DNA of 64,000 bases from Microbacterium sp. zg-Y1090 (GCF_030246945.1 NZ_CP126742.1:992001-1056000); one strand, 5' to 3'. Positions 44,263 through 53,260 are shown, numbered from the stretch's first letter. Numbers and translations: made by a program. The notes: a model not told the origin generated them from the letters alone.

Positions 44263-44293
44263 ACTCCACCCCCTGTTCCCGGCACCGGGTCAA
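44263..44293 (-). promoter_or_regulatory. MerR-type promoter C (epimerase-glutaminase)
   Basis: On the minus strand, TTGACC (44293-44288), a 19-base spacer CGGTGCCGGGAACAGGGGG and TGGAGT. It shares the -35 and the right half-site GAACAGGGG with promoter D. It lies between the stop of the LuxR gene and the start of the NAD(P)-binding protein gene. Confidence 0.65.
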
Positions 44294-44312
44294 GCGGGGG
44301 TCTGGATCGCCG

Positions 44313-47066
44313 TCAGGCCAGCGGCATGTCGCGCAGCTGGCGTCGGGAGGTGATGCCGAGCTTGCGGAAGATATTGCGCAGGTGCGCCTCGATGGTGCGG
44401 GGGCTGAGGAACAGCTGCGTACCGACCTCGCGCGACGTCGCTCCCGAGGCCACGAGTCGGGCGATGTGCAGCTCCTGTGCGGTGAGCGCGTCGCTCGGCT
44501 GCGCGGTGCGCTTCTGCGGGTGCTCGCCGGTCGCGCGCAGCTCTCGGGCCGCGCGGGCGGCGAACGCCTCGGCGCCCATGGTCGTCAGCATGTCGTGGGC
44601 GATGCGCAGCTGCTCACGCGCGTCCTGACGCCGACCTTCGCGACGCAGCCACTCGCCGTAGACGAGGTGCGCGCGGGCCAGGTGTGTCGCCATGCGGCTG
44701 CGCGCGAGCTGATCGATCGCCTCCCTGTAGTGGTCCTCGGCGGTCGGACCGGTCGTGGTCAGCGCCCGGGAGCGGGCGGCCAACCCGAGGCCCCACGGGG
44801 TGCCGGCGGCATCCGCTCGCGCGGTGAGCTCCTCGAGGGCTTCGGTCGCGCTCTCGGGTCGTCCCGAACGGAACGCCGCCTCGATGAGTTCGGGGTAGAT
44901 GAGGTTGTTGAATTTCACCGCTTCGGATTCGATGCCGCGTGCCGCAGCGGTCTGTGCCGCCTCGTAATCGCCCGAACCGTTGTGCAGCACCGCCAACGCA
45001 TACCCCGCAATTGCCATCTCGGCAGGGCGCCCGCGGGCCGGGCCTGCCTGGCCGATCATCACGGTGATCTCCGCGGCCTCGTCGGCACGGCCGCGCCACG
45101 CAGCCAGGATGAGGCGCGCGTGCAGCAGAGGCCCCACCTTGGTGGCCGCTCCGGTCTCGGGCTGCTCGGCCGCCCGGATGGACTCGCCGGAGTGCACGTT
45201 CATGACGGATTGGATGGCAAGAGCCGCAGGGAGCATGGAGAGGGCGCCGGCTTCACGCGTTGACCGCATGTGCTGCGCGACCAGCGTGAAGAAGAGATCC
45301 TCGTCGAAGACCGTCATCGCCGTCCGCGCCGCGAGCCATCCCCAGCGGCGGATCTCTGCGTCGCTCGCCGGCTCGCCGGTCTCGCCGCCGCAGAATGCGG
45401 CCAGCGCCAGCCGCAGCTCGGGGACGCCTGCCGCGTGCCCCCGGGTGAACATGGTCACCAGCCCGTCGAGCAGCAGATCCGCTGGTCGCGGTGCCCCAGG
45501 CGGGGCAGGTGCGCTGCGGGCGGCCTCAGCCACGTCGCGCACGGTGGAGCCCGTCCCGGGCCCACCGGTGCTGATCGCGGCGTCGAGTGCCTCCAGGTAG
45601 GTTTCGCGCGACACTGCCGGATGCAGTCGGGCGAGGCTTTCGGCCGCCTTCAGCAGCATCACCGGGCTCTCGCCGTCGCGCGCGACGTGGAACGCGATTC
45701 GAGCGCGCAGCAACTCCAGGCGAGCCTGCTGCAACGCGTCGAGCGGCCCGGCCGCCGCCATCGCCAGCAGGTCGGATGCCGCCTCGGAGGCGCCGGCCTC
45801 GTGCTTGGCGTAGGCCGCTTCGAGCGCCCGGCGCGCCCGCGCGCCCGGCTCCGGTGTGAGGGTTGCCGCCTGCGCCATGAACGCCGCCGATGCCGCCACG
45901 CCGCCCCGGGCGCGCGCACGGCCGGCCGATCGTTCGAGTTCTGCGGCGGCATCCTCATCCGTCCCGAGCACGGCCTGGGCGCGGTGCCAGGCGCGGCGGT
46001 CGGGGTCGGTGTCGGGGTCGGTGGCGGCCGCCAGGGCGTCGTGCGCGCGACGCACGTCGGGCGGCGGCGCATCACGATAGACGGCCGAGCGTACGAGCGG
46101 ATGCCGGAAGGTGACCCGGTTGTCGACAACCAGCAGCCCGGCGGCCTCGGCAGGCGCGAGGGCGTCTTCAGCGACGCCGAGCTGCGCCGAGACGCGGCAC
46201 AGCAGCGCCGCGTCTCCGGTGGGGTCCGCTGCTGCGGCCAGCAGCAGCAGCTGGGTGTCGGCGGGGAGGCTCTGGGATCGGCGACGGAAGCTCTCTTCGA
46301 CGCGGCGCGGCACATCCAGAGCGCTCGGCACCTCGTATCCGCCGGCCAGCTGTGCGGCCGCCGCACTCAGCGGCAATTCGACCAGCGCCAGCGGATTGCC
46401 GTACGACTCGGCGATGATCCGCTCGCGCACCCTCTCGTCCAGGGGAGCGGGCAGCGCGGACGCCAGCAGTTCGCGCGCATGTTCCTCGCAGAGACCCGCG
46501 AGGCGCAGCTCGGGTAAGTCCGCCAGCGCCGTCGACGCGGCGGCGGCATCCGCTCGGGCGCCATCGCGCACCGCGAACAGGAGGGCGATCCGCTCGGCCG
46601 ACAGCCGCCGCGCCACGAACGCGAGCACCTGCGCGGAGGCATCATCGAGCCACTGCGCATCGTCGACGAGGCACAGCAGTGGCCCCTCTTCGGCCGCCTC
46701 GGCGAGCAGGTTCAGGGTGGCGAGCCCGACGAGAAAGCGGTCGGGCGGGTCGCCTGCCTGCTGACCGAACGCGACGGCCAGCGCACTCTGCTGCGGTTCG
46801 GGCAGGGCGGTCGCGTGGTGCATCAGCGCGCCGCACACCTGGTGCAGGCCGGCGAACGCGAACTGAGATTCCGACTCGACTCCGACGGAGACCTCGACGC
46901 GGAACCCCGAGGATCGGGCGACGCCGCGGGCGTGATCGAGCAGCGCCGTCTTGCCGATGCCGGCGTCACCGCGCACCACGAGCGCTCCGCTGTGCCCCGC
47001 CCGCGCGCGGGCGACAAGCTTCTCCACCGCGTCGCGCTCGGCATGCCGGCCGAGAAGGTGGGTCAC
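44313..47066 (-). CDS. LAL-family LuxR transcriptional regulator
   Basis: A 917-residue regulator. The N-terminal ATPase has Walker A GDAGIGKTALL near residue 35 and Walker B LLCLVDDAQWLDD. TPR-like helices span about 350-830. The C-terminal GerE helix-turn-helix is LTAQELHIARLVASGATSRE with FLSPRTIEAHLRNIFRKLG. LAL proteins are large ATP-binding activators of antibiotic, sugar or lipid genes. The GTG at 47066 is preferred over GTG 47093 because GAAGGGAG lies six bases upstream. It is divergent from the merR operon, with about 160 bases between. Confidence 0.9.
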   Translation of the reverse strand: MTHLLGRHAERDAVEKLVARARAGHSGALVVRGDAGIGKTALLDHARGVARSSGFRVEVSVGVESESQFAFAGLHQVCGALMHHATALPEPQQSALAVAFGQQAGDPPDRFLVGLATLNLLAEAAEEGPLLCLVDDAQWLDDASAQVLAFVARRLSAERIALLFAVRDGARADAAAASTALADLPELRLAGLCEEHARELLASALPAPLDERVRERIIAESYGNPLALVELPLSAAAAQLAGGYEVPSALDVPRRVEESFRRRSQSLPADTQLLLLAAAADPTGDAALLCRVSAQLGVAEDALAPAEAAGLLVVDNRVTFRHPLVRSAVYRDAPPPDVRRAHDALAAATDPDTDPDRRAWHRAQAVLGTDEDAAAELERSAGRARARGGVAASAAFMAQAATLTPEPGARARRALEAAYAKHEAGASEAASDLLAMAAAGPLDALQQARLELLRARIAFHVARDGESPVMLLKAAESLARLHPAVSRETYLEALDAAISTGGPGTGSTVRDVAEAARSAPAPPGAPRPADLLLDGLVTMFTRGHAAGVPELRLALAAFCGGETGEPASDAEIRRWGWLAARTAMTVFDEDLFFTLVAQHMRSTREAGALSMLPAALAIQSVMNVHSGESIRAAEQPETGAATKVGPLLHARLILAAWRGRADEAAEITVMIGQAGPARGRPAEMAIAGYALAVLHNGSGDYEAAQTAAARGIESEAVKFNNLIYPELIEAAFRSGRPESATEALEELTARADAAGTPWGLGLAARSRALTTTGPTAEDHYREAIDQLARSRMATHLARAHLVYGEWLRREGRRQDAREQLRIAHDMLTTMGAEAFAARAARELRATGEHPQKRTAQPSDALTAQELHIARLVASGATSREVGTQLFLSPRTIEAHLRNIFRKLGITSRRQLRDMPLA

Positions 47067-47227
47067 GAGTGGCTCCCTTCGGGTGGTCGCCACCGTACTA
47101 GGTGATGATCACCGACGCGAACAATCCCGATCGGCCGTGGCCGGCCGCGGAGACCGGAATCATCACCGACGCGACGCGGTGGCACCCGGTGCGAGCCTGA
47201 CGGGACCGTCCGAGAAGGGACCTCCTG

Positions 47228-47437
47228 ATGAAGACACCATCGCCCACACCGCCCGCCCGCGCAACCGCTGACATGCCGGCCGCGGGTGCTCTGCCGGACA
47301 CCACTGACACGGGTGCCGTCAGCCTCGCCGCCGCCCTCGCCGGCATTCTGCTGGGCGCGTCGGGCGCGAGCCCTCGCACCTCGTCGGCGTCCGCCGGCCG
47401 CCCGGGCGCGGCGCGCGTCACCGGCATCCACCGCTAG
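47228..47437 (+). CDS. Possible small protein upstream of merR
   Basis: A 69-residue frame, MKTPSPTPPARATADMPAAG..., has one short hydrophobic stretch (SLAAALAGILLGASGA). It has AAGGGA seven bases before its ATG and ends 10 bases before the merR ATG, as expected for a leading gene in a two-gene operon. Low-complexity Pro/Ala content and lack of a family leave it doubtful. Confidence 0.4.
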   Translation: MKTPSPTPPARATADMPAAGALPDTTDTGAVSLAAALAGILLGASGASPRTSSASAGRPGAARVTGIHR

Positions 47438-47446
47438 GAGCATCCC

Positions 47447-48208
47447 ATGGCCTGGAGCACCCGTGAGCTCGCCGATCTGGCGGGCACCACCGTCAACACC
47501 GTGCGGCACTATCACCGCCTCGGCCTGCTCGACGAGCCCACACGTCGCTATAACGGGTACAAGCAGTACGGCGTGCGCCACCTCGTGCGTCTGCTGCGCA
47601 TCCGCCGGCTGGCGCAGCTGGGCGTGCCGCTCTCGCAGGTCGGCCCGGTCGGCGCGGGCGACGAGAACGCGCCCGACGCGCTGCGCGCGGTGGATGCCGA
47701 ATTGGCGGCGAACATCGAGCGCCTGCAGCAGGCGCGCGCCGACATCGCGGCGATCCTGCGCGACGATGCCCCGGCCGACGCCCCCGCCGGCTTCGCATCC
47801 GTAGCCGCACACCTGTCCGAGGCGGACCGCTCCATCATCCACATCTATTCGCGGTTCTACGACGACGAGGCGCTCGCGGATCTGCGGCGCATGGTCGAAG
47901 TCGATGCCGAATCCGGCGCCGTCGGCGACGAGGTCAGCGCGCTGCCGGCCGATGCCGACGAGGCCACCCGGCAGCGGCTCGCCGAGCGTCTTGCCCCCTC
48001 ACTGGCGCGGAATCTCGTCGACTACCCGTGGCTCGCAGACCCCGCCCGGCACGCCGTGCAGCGAGCGCGCGCGACGCACCAGACCTTCGTCGAGGCGGTG
48101 ACGGAGCTGTACAACCCCGCCCAGATCGACGTGCTCGCCCGGGCCGGCCTGCTCGCGCAGGAGCGCGTGCGGGCGAGCGCCGAATCCGACGACTTGACCC
48201 TGTTCTGA
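47447..48208 (+). CDS. MerR-family transcriptional regulator
   Basis: The 253-residue protein has an N-terminal MerR winged helix: STRELADLAGTTVNTVRHYHRLGLL, then RRYNGYKQYGVRHLVRLLRI (residues 3-55). A dimerisation helix follows, then a C-terminal domain of about 150 residues (ADRSIIHIYSRFYDDEAL ...) that is not a metal site and has no typical Cys ligands. It probably binds an organic ligand like other drug-sensing MerR proteins. AGGAGC precedes ATG 47447. Its last codons form the -35 of promoter D, and the three related promoters A-C nearby make it their likely activator. Confidence 0.9.
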   Translation: MAWSTRELADLAGTTVNTVRHYHRLGLLDEPTRRYNGYKQYGVRHLVRLLRIRRLAQLGVPLSQVGPVGAGDENAPDALRAVDAELAANIERLQQARADIAAILRDDAPADAPAGFASVAAHLSEADRSIIHIYSRFYDDEALADLRRMVEVDAESGAVGDEVSALPADADEATRQRLAERLAPSLARNLVDYPWLADPARHAVQRARATHQTFVEAVTELYNPAQIDVLARAGLLAQERVRASAESDDLTLF

Positions 48209-48224
48209 GAACAGGGGATCTCCT
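48194..48224 (+). promoter_or_regulatory. MerR-type promoter D (small multidrug export gene)
   Basis: TTGACC (48194-48199), a 19-base spacer with the perfect dyad CCCTGTTCTGAGAACAGGG (48198-48216) and TCTCCT. The -35 lies inside the last codons of merR and the dyad contains its TGA. It is the most symmetric of the four sites and drives the membrane gene starting at 48263. Confidence 0.75.
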
Positions 48225-48262
48225 TATTTCCGCTCCACACCACAACAGAAAAGGGAAATGCC

Positions 48263-48847
48263 ATGAACTTCGTGCAAGAACTCATCCTGAACCTGCAAGA
48301 GCTCGCCACCCAGGTGCCCGCTCTCGTCAAACCCCTCATCGTCGCGCTCGCCGCCGCGATTCCCATGGTCGAGGGCGAGGTGGGGGCTGTGATCGGCATG
48401 ATCGGCGGAATGCACCCACTCGCCGCGGCAACGGCCGCGGTTGCGGGCAACTTCCTGACCGTGCTGATCATCGTGCTGCTCACCTCGCGGGCGCGCACCG
48501 CCGTCGTCTCCCGCAGCAGAGCGCGGGTCGGCGCGAGCGTGGGCGCGTCGTCACTCGCGGGTCTCGAGGACGTAGGGGATGCCGCGGTCATCGAGCCGGC
48601 GGCATCCGCCAAACCTGAATCGAAGGGGCGCCAGCGCGTCAAGACGTGGCTCGTGCGCTTCGGCGTGCCGGGTGCGAGCATTCTCGGGCCCCTCGCCATC
48701 CCCACCCAGTTCACCTCGGCGATGCTCGTCGCCGCCGGCACCTCGCGGGCGTGGGTGCTGCTCTGGCAGGCCGTCGCGATCGTGCTGTGGACGACGGTGA
48801 CCACCGTCGGGTTCTGGCTCGCCCTCACCTACGTCGTGGGGGTGTGA
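48263..48847 (+). CDS. Small multidrug export-family membrane protein
   Basis: The 194-residue protein has the Sm_multidrug_ex layout: an amphipathic N-terminus, helix LIVALAAAIPMVEGEVGAVI with the conserved P-x-x-E-G-E, then a helix with GNFLTVLIIVLL. A charged cytoplasmic loop of about 45 residues follows, with a second half RFGVPGASILGPLAIPTQF and a final helix. These proteins are annotated as exporters, but transport is little tested. AAAAGGGAAA precedes the ATG. Its stop overlaps the next start (GTGA). Confidence 0.85.
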   Translation: MNFVQELILNLQELATQVPALVKPLIVALAAAIPMVEGEVGAVIGMIGGMHPLAAATAAVAGNFLTVLIIVLLTSRARTAVVSRSRARVGASVGASSLAGLEDVGDAAVIEPAASAKPESKGRQRVKTWLVRFGVPGASILGPLAIPTQFTSAMLVAAGTSRAWVLLWQAVAIVLWTTVTTVGFWLALTYVVGV

Positions 48848-49467
48848 CGGCCATGGCTCCCCCCGTGCTGCGCAGATTCCGCTGGTGGGAGGCGTTCTCG
48901 CGTTCGCTCTTCCACCTGCGTCTCGTGGATGCCACCGGCTTCGCGGAGACATGGTCGGTCGACGTGCGGCACGGGGGAGATGACGACGGCGTGGTGTGGG
49001 CGGAGCTCTACCGCGACGGCCGCCCCTACGCCCGTGCGAAGACGCCCGCGACGTTCCCGGTGTCGGGCGGGAGGATCGAGGTCATCACCAGCGGCTACGG
49101 GCTGCGGCGCGCGCACTACGTCGCTTTCGACGGGTCGGAGCGGCAGCTGACCCCCGACCCGGCCTCCGCCGAAGGCCGACGCGCACGGCTGGAGCGCACC
49201 GCCCCGGCGGTCAGCCACGCGCTCAGCACCGCCTCGCTGATCGTGCTGGTCGTCGCCCTCGTGCTCGCCGTGCCGCAGCTGATCGAGACTGTCACGCAGT
49301 TCCCGCCCATCGCGGAGCGGATCGGCGCGTTCGAGAGCCCCATCCGCCTGCCGGCGTGGCTGAACATCTCCCTGGTCGTGGCGGCCCTGGCCGCCAGCAC
49401 GGAGCGCGCGCTGCGCCTGCGCTACAACCGGGTGCTCGACGGAGGGCTGTTCGATGGTGATGAGTAG
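48844..49467 (+). CDS. Two-helix membrane protein coupled to the export gene
   Basis: About 207 residues. A cytoplasmic N-terminal part (RRFRWWEAFSRSLFHLRLVD, then beta strands through ARAKTPATFPVSGGRIEV) is followed by two membrane helices (ALSTASLIVLVVALVLAVPQ and WLNISLVVAALAAS) and a basic end. No family is recognised. The start is GTG 48844 (4-base overlap with the export gene) or ATG 48853. The former was chosen for coupling. Co-transcription with the export gene suggests a joint membrane role. Confidence 0.75.
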   Translation: MTAMAPPVLRRFRWWEAFSRSLFHLRLVDATGFAETWSVDVRHGGDDDGVVWAELYRDGRPYARAKTPATFPVSGGRIEVITSGYGLRRAHYVAFDGSERQLTPDPASAEGRRARLERTAPAVSHALSTASLIVLVVALVLAVPQLIETVTQFPPIAERIGAFESPIRLPAWLNISLVVAALAASTERALRLRYNRVLDGGLFDGDE

Positions 49468-49821
49468 GGCGGGCGGCGGCTCGCCGGCGCCGTCGTCACG
49501 CGCGGTGGCGCCCGGTCACCGCGCGACCGTCGCCCGGCGGGATGACACGCTCGCGCCCGGGCCGGGTGACATCACCGTGCGGTCGACCTTCTCGGTCGAT
49601 CTGACCCACCTCGTCACCGCCGGGCTCGAGGGCGCGGGGAACGGTTCGGCACAGCCGGGCTGACCGGGCTCCCTGCGCCGGCCGGGGCTGGTGCAGCATC
49701 CTCCGGCGGCGCGCCCCCTGCCCGCCTCCGGCGTATCGCTCACCGACATCCGCGAGTACCGTAATGCCCGCCACGTGCCGTCGACGATGACGGCGCCGGA
49801 CGCTGCAGAAGAGGGCTTCCC
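49468..49821. other. Gene-poor gap
   Basis: Between the membrane gene and the VOC gene no convincing gene is seen. A 69-residue frame starting at 49454 covers the first 200 bases but is Pro/Ser/Arg noise without a ribosome site. No hairpin or repeat of note. The last 40 bases hold the leader of the next gene. Confidence 0.6.
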
Positions 49822-50493
49822 ATGGACGAGTCGACGAACGCCCCCGCGGCCATCTCCGCCGCGGAGTTCCACCGCGCCCCCGGCGTCTCGGACTGGCGGG
49901 TCACCGAGGTCGGCCCGCACGCCGTCTTCACCGCGACGTCGCTGGCGCAGGCCGCCGAACTCATCGCACCGATCCTCGCCGCATCCGAACGCTTCGGCAT
50001 CCTGCCCGACGTCGACCTGCGGCCCGAAGGTGTGGTCGTGCGGGTGGCTGATCGCACGCAAGACGGCATCCCGGCGGCCGCGCCCCAATTCGCCGCTGCC
50101 GTGTCGCGTGCCGCCGCCGAACGAGGGCTGACCGCCGACCCGTCGCTCGCCCAGTCGGTCGGCATCTATGTGGCGCAGCATTCGCAGGCCGACGTGCGGC
50201 CGTTCTTCCTGGCTGCGCTCGGCTACGAGCCGCTCGGCGAGACGGATGCCATCGACCCGTTGCGGTGCGGCCCACAGCTGGCGTTCAACCCGATCACCGG
50301 GGACACCCCGGCGCGCGGGCGCACGCACTTCGACGTCTTCGTGCCCGCCGATCAGGCGCAGGCGCGGGTGGATGCCGCGCTCGCCGCGGGCGGCCGCCTG
50401 GTCGATGACACCCAGGCGCCGGCGTGGTGGTCGCTGGCCTCGCCGGACAACCACGGCGTCGACATCGCGTCGTGGACCGACACCTCCGGGTGA
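49822..50493 (+). CDS. Fusion of pterin-carbinolamine-dehydratase-like and VOC domains
   Basis: The 223-residue protein is a fusion. Residues about 15-95 (GVSDWRVTEVGPHAVFTA ... LPDVDLRPEGVVVRVADRTQDGI) follow the PhhB/DCoH fold, with the paired LPDVDL and VVVRVADR strands but not the full catalytic His-His pattern. Residues about 110-223 form a VOC (Glyoxalase_6-like) domain ending SPDNHGVDIASW. Such two-domain proteins are common in Microbacteriaceae. Their substrate is unknown. ATG 49822 has GAAGAGG upstream. Confidence 0.8.
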   Translation: MDESTNAPAAISAAEFHRAPGVSDWRVTEVGPHAVFTATSLAQAAELIAPILAASERFGILPDVDLRPEGVVVRVADRTQDGIPAAAPQFAAAVSRAAAERGLTADPSLAQSVGIYVAQHSQADVRPFFLAALGYEPLGETDAIDPLRCGPQLAFNPITGDTPARGRTHFDVFVPADQAQARVDAALAAGGRLVDDTQAPAWWSLASPDNHGVDIASWTDTSG

Positions 50494-50500
50494 GGGCCGG

Positions 50501-50662
50501 TCAGTCGCCCAGTGCCTCCCGCAGCAGCTCGATGGCCTTCGGGCCCACTCCGTGAAGCGTCGCGATGTGATCCAGACCCACGCGTCGCACATCGTCCATC
50601 GTGCGGATCTGAGCCTGCGCCAGGGCGCGGCCTGCGGGTGCGCCGATCTTCGGGAGGTCCAT
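50501..50662 (-). CDS. Small helix-hairpin-helix protein
   Basis: A 53-residue protein, MDLPKIGAPAGRALAQAQIR followed by LDHIATLHGVGPKAIELLRE. It shows two HhH-like elements (PKIGAPAGRAL and LHGVGPKAIELL), a non-specific DNA-binding fold. Similar standalone proteins are annotated as DNA-binding in actinobacteria. ATG 50662 lies six bases after a GGGTCCACCG leader without a strong ribosome site. Convergent with the VOC gene. Confidence 0.75.
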   Translation of the reverse strand: MDLPKIGAPAGRALAQAQIRTMDDVRRVGLDHIATLHGVGPKAIELLREALGD

Positions 50663-50774
50663 GCGGTGGACCCTAGCCCTGACGGCGCCCTGCCGATACC
50701 GTGCGTGCGCTTCCCGCCTGTAGACGCTCGTCGCGCTGGGCCTCGGGTCTGTCGCGCCGGTCGCGATCGCCGCG

Positions 50775-51968
50775 TCAGTCGGCGGCGGTCGCCAGCACCT
50801 GCGCCAGTCGTCGGAACGCCTGGTCGGCGGGGTGCGCATGGTCGGGCAGATTCGACTCGTTCGTGAAGACGACGATGGTCGCCCCGGTCGCCGGGTGGTG
50901 GAACACAGCCGACGTGAAACCGAAACCCTCGCCGTTGTGCCCCCACCAGCCGTCGGTCTCGCCGATGCCGAGGGCATACCGGCCGTAGGGCGGGCCGGCG
51001 TCCAGCGGTGCACCCTGCGTGCGCTCGGTCTGCGTCGCCGCATCGACCAGCGCCCCGGTGGCGAGCGCCTCCGCCCACACGCGGCTGTCGTCGAGGGTAG
51101 AGACCATCGCCCCCGCCGGTCCGAAGATCGAGAAGTTCTGCGGCATCGGCGCGCGCGGCGTGGCATCCGGCCCATAGCCCGACGCGTGCGGCTCGGTCCA
51201 CGTGGCGGCGTCGACGACGTACCGCGTGTCGTCGAGTCCGAGCGGCTCGAGGATGCGCTTCTCGAGAACCTCGGCGTAGGGGCGGCCGGTCACCTGCTCG
51301 ATGACGGCACCCAGCAGGTTGGTGTTGGCATTCGTGTAGACGTGCCGTGCGCCCGGCGCGAACTGCGCCGGCTTGCCCAGCATGAAGGCGTTCAGATCGT
51401 CGAGGGAGTAGAGCCGCGTCGGGTCGGACGTGAATGCCGCGAGGAAGTCGTCGTTGGTGTAGTCGGCGTTGCCGCTGGACATGCCGGCCAGCTGCCGGAG
51501 CGTGATGCGATCCCCGTCGGTGACACCGTCGACATACGTGTCGATCGTGTCGTCGAGCGAGATCGTGCCGTCGTCGCACAGCTGCAGCAGCAGGGTCACC
51601 GTGTACGACTTGGTGACACTGCGCAGCGGCCACGACATGTCGGTCGTCGTCGGTTCGCCGCTGTCGATGTCGGCGAGCCCGGCGGCCGTCTGCCACGTGC
51701 CCTCGCCGGGGAGCCAGACCCCGGCGACGGCTCCCGGTACGTCGTGCGCGGCCATGACCTCATCGAGCGCGGCGGCCAGCTCCGACACCAGCGCCGCAGG
51801 CAGTGCGCCTTCGGCCGCCGCTGCCACGGTGGGCGAGGCCGACGGCGGAGCGGGCGGTATCTCGGATGCCGCCGCGCACCCGCCGAGCGCCAGCAGACCC
51901 GCCGCGGCGGCAGTGACGAGGGCAACGCGTCGGGATCGGCGGCGATCGCCGGAGGCCTCAGTCCGCAT
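50775..51968 (-). CDS. Serine hydrolase lipoprotein (class C beta-lactamase/DD-peptidase-like)
   Basis: A 397-residue lipoprotein: basic N-terminus with RRRSRR, hydrophobic core, lipobox LALGGC. The hydrolase domain has the catalytic SVTK near residue 118, YTN near 212 and GHNGEGFG near 345, the third box. It is related to class C beta-lactamases and D-alanyl-D-alanine carboxypeptidases (R61-like). It probably acts on cell-wall peptides or other amides. A beta-lactamase role is not shown. ATG 51968 was chosen from the signal peptide. Confidence 0.88.
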   Translation of the reverse strand: MRTEASGDRRRSRRVALVTAAAAGLLALGGCAAASEIPPAPPSASPTVAAAAEGALPAALVSELAAALDEVMAAHDVPGAVAGVWLPGEGTWQTAAGLADIDSGEPTTTDMSWPLRSVTKSYTVTLLLQLCDDGTISLDDTIDTYVDGVTDGDRITLRQLAGMSSGNADYTNDDFLAAFTSDPTRLYSLDDLNAFMLGKPAQFAPGARHVYTNANTNLLGAVIEQVTGRPYAEVLEKRILEPLGLDDTRYVVDAATWTEPHASGYGPDATPRAPMPQNFSIFGPAGAMVSTLDDSRVWAEALATGALVDAATQTERTQGAPLDAGPPYGRYALGIGETDGWWGHNGEGFGFTSAVFHHPATGATIVVFTNESNLPDHAHPADQAFRRLAQVLATAAD

Positions 51969-52167
51969 GGGACGGCACCGTCGGCGCGCTGACCGACAGG
52001 GCAAGAGGGCAGACCACCGGCTGCGACATGGGCGACTCCTGAGCACGAGTTCGGGGCAGGCGCGGATGAAGGACGCCCCTCACGCTAGCGGGTCATCGCC
52101 GTGCGACGGCGGCGTGGCTCCGGTCGGGATGCCGGTTGGGCCACGCCACCGCCTCAACGAGGAATCG

Positions 52168-53184
52168 TCAGTCGAAGACGACGGTCACCTTGTCCGCCGC
52201 GCCGGGCGTGGCTGCGAGCTCGAGGGCTTCGAGCGTCTGCTCGAACGGGAACCGGTGGCTGATGATCTTGGCGTACTTCTCCCAGTTCTCGACGATGTCG
52301 TCGGTCACCTCGAAGATCTCGGTCGGGTAGCCCATCGCCCACACGATGTTCAGCTCGGTTTGCAGGATGCCGCCGAAGTCGAGCTCGACCGGCTTCTTGT
52401 GCACCGCGACGATGCCGAGCGTCGCGCCGTGCTTGGCGATGCTCGTGACGGTCTGCGGCACGACCGCGACGCCCGCGGCATCCAGGTAGATGTCGGTGGC
52501 CGGCCGCACGCCGCGCACCCACGGGGTCGCGCCGTCGCTGTGCAGCTCGACCAGGCGCGCGCCGACGTCCTCCTTCGAGGAGTCGATGACGGCATCCGCG
52601 CCGATCTCCAGCGCCTTCTCGAGGCGCGAGGGGATCACGTCGACGACGACAATGTGGCTGGCACCCTTGCGACGGTAGCCGAGCAGGGCTCCCAGGCCGA
52701 TGGGGCCGGCGCCGAAGATGACGACCTTGTCGCCCTCCTTCACGCCGGTGCGGTTGACGGCGTGCAGGGCCACGGCCATCGGCTCGTTGAGCGCGGCGAC
52801 ATCCCACGGCACGTGGTCGGGGATGACCTTCAGCTGCACGCCCGGGGTGGCGTCGCGCACGACGACGTACGGGGTGAAGCCGCCCTGCGCGCCGCCCGAG
52901 CCGAGCAGGCCGTCGGTGAAGCGCATCGTGTCGATGACGACGTGGTCGCCGACGGCGAAGCCCTCGACCTCGGCGCCGACCTCGGCGACCTCGGCGGCAG
53001 GCTCGTGACCGAGGGGAGTGGCGCCCTGACGGGGCGGGATGCCGCCGTAGCTGGCATACATCGCGTCGGAGCCGCAGATGCCGCACGCGCGCATGCGCAG
53101 CAGCACATCCCGCGGGCCGACCTCGGGCTTGTCGACCTCGACCCAGTCGATCTGGTTCACACCGGTGACGTGGACGGATTTCAT
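52168..53184 (-). CDS. Zinc-dependent alcohol dehydrogenase (threonine dehydrogenase-like)
   Basis: A 338-residue medium-chain dehydrogenase. The catalytic zinc ligand lies in CGICGSD (residues 34-40), GHEPA follows near 60, and the NAD-binding loop is FGAGPIGLGALLG near 168. The usual second, structural zinc cluster of four cysteines after about residue 90 is absent. It oxidises an alcohol or polyol, substrate unknown. AGGAGG stands before ATG 53184. It is divergent from a TetR gene with a palindrome between them. Confidence 0.9.
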   Translation of the reverse strand: MKSVHVTGVNQIDWVEVDKPEVGPRDVLLRMRACGICGSDAMYASYGGIPPRQGATPLGHEPAAEVAEVGAEVEGFAVGDHVVIDTMRFTDGLLGSGGAQGGFTPYVVVRDATPGVQLKVIPDHVPWDVAALNEPMAVALHAVNRTGVKEGDKVVIFGAGPIGLGALLGYRRKGASHIVVVDVIPSRLEKALEIGADAVIDSSKEDVGARLVELHSDGATPWVRGVRPATDIYLDAAGVAVVPQTVTSIAKHGATLGIVAVHKKPVELDFGGILQTELNIVWAMGYPTEIFEVTDDIVENWEKYAKIISHRFPFEQTLEALELAATPGAADKVTVVFD

Positions 53185-53243
53185 GGCGGCCTCCTGATGC
53201 CTTCTGGTCTGGTCGGCGGGGTTTCCCGACCGCTTCCACAATA

Positions 53244-53260
53244 TCCGAACCGTGTTCGGA
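53244..53260. promoter_or_regulatory. TetR operator between the dehydrogenase and TetR genes
   Basis: A perfect inverted repeat TCCGAA-N5-TTCGGA lies 17 bases before the TetR GTG and 60 bases before the dehydrogenase ATG, the standard place for autorepression and control of the divergent gene. Confidence 0.7.

Noticed and set aside
49454-49663. 69-residue frame after the two-helix membrane gene
   Set aside because: No ribosome site of its own, low-complexity Pro/Ser/Arg composition, no recognised family.
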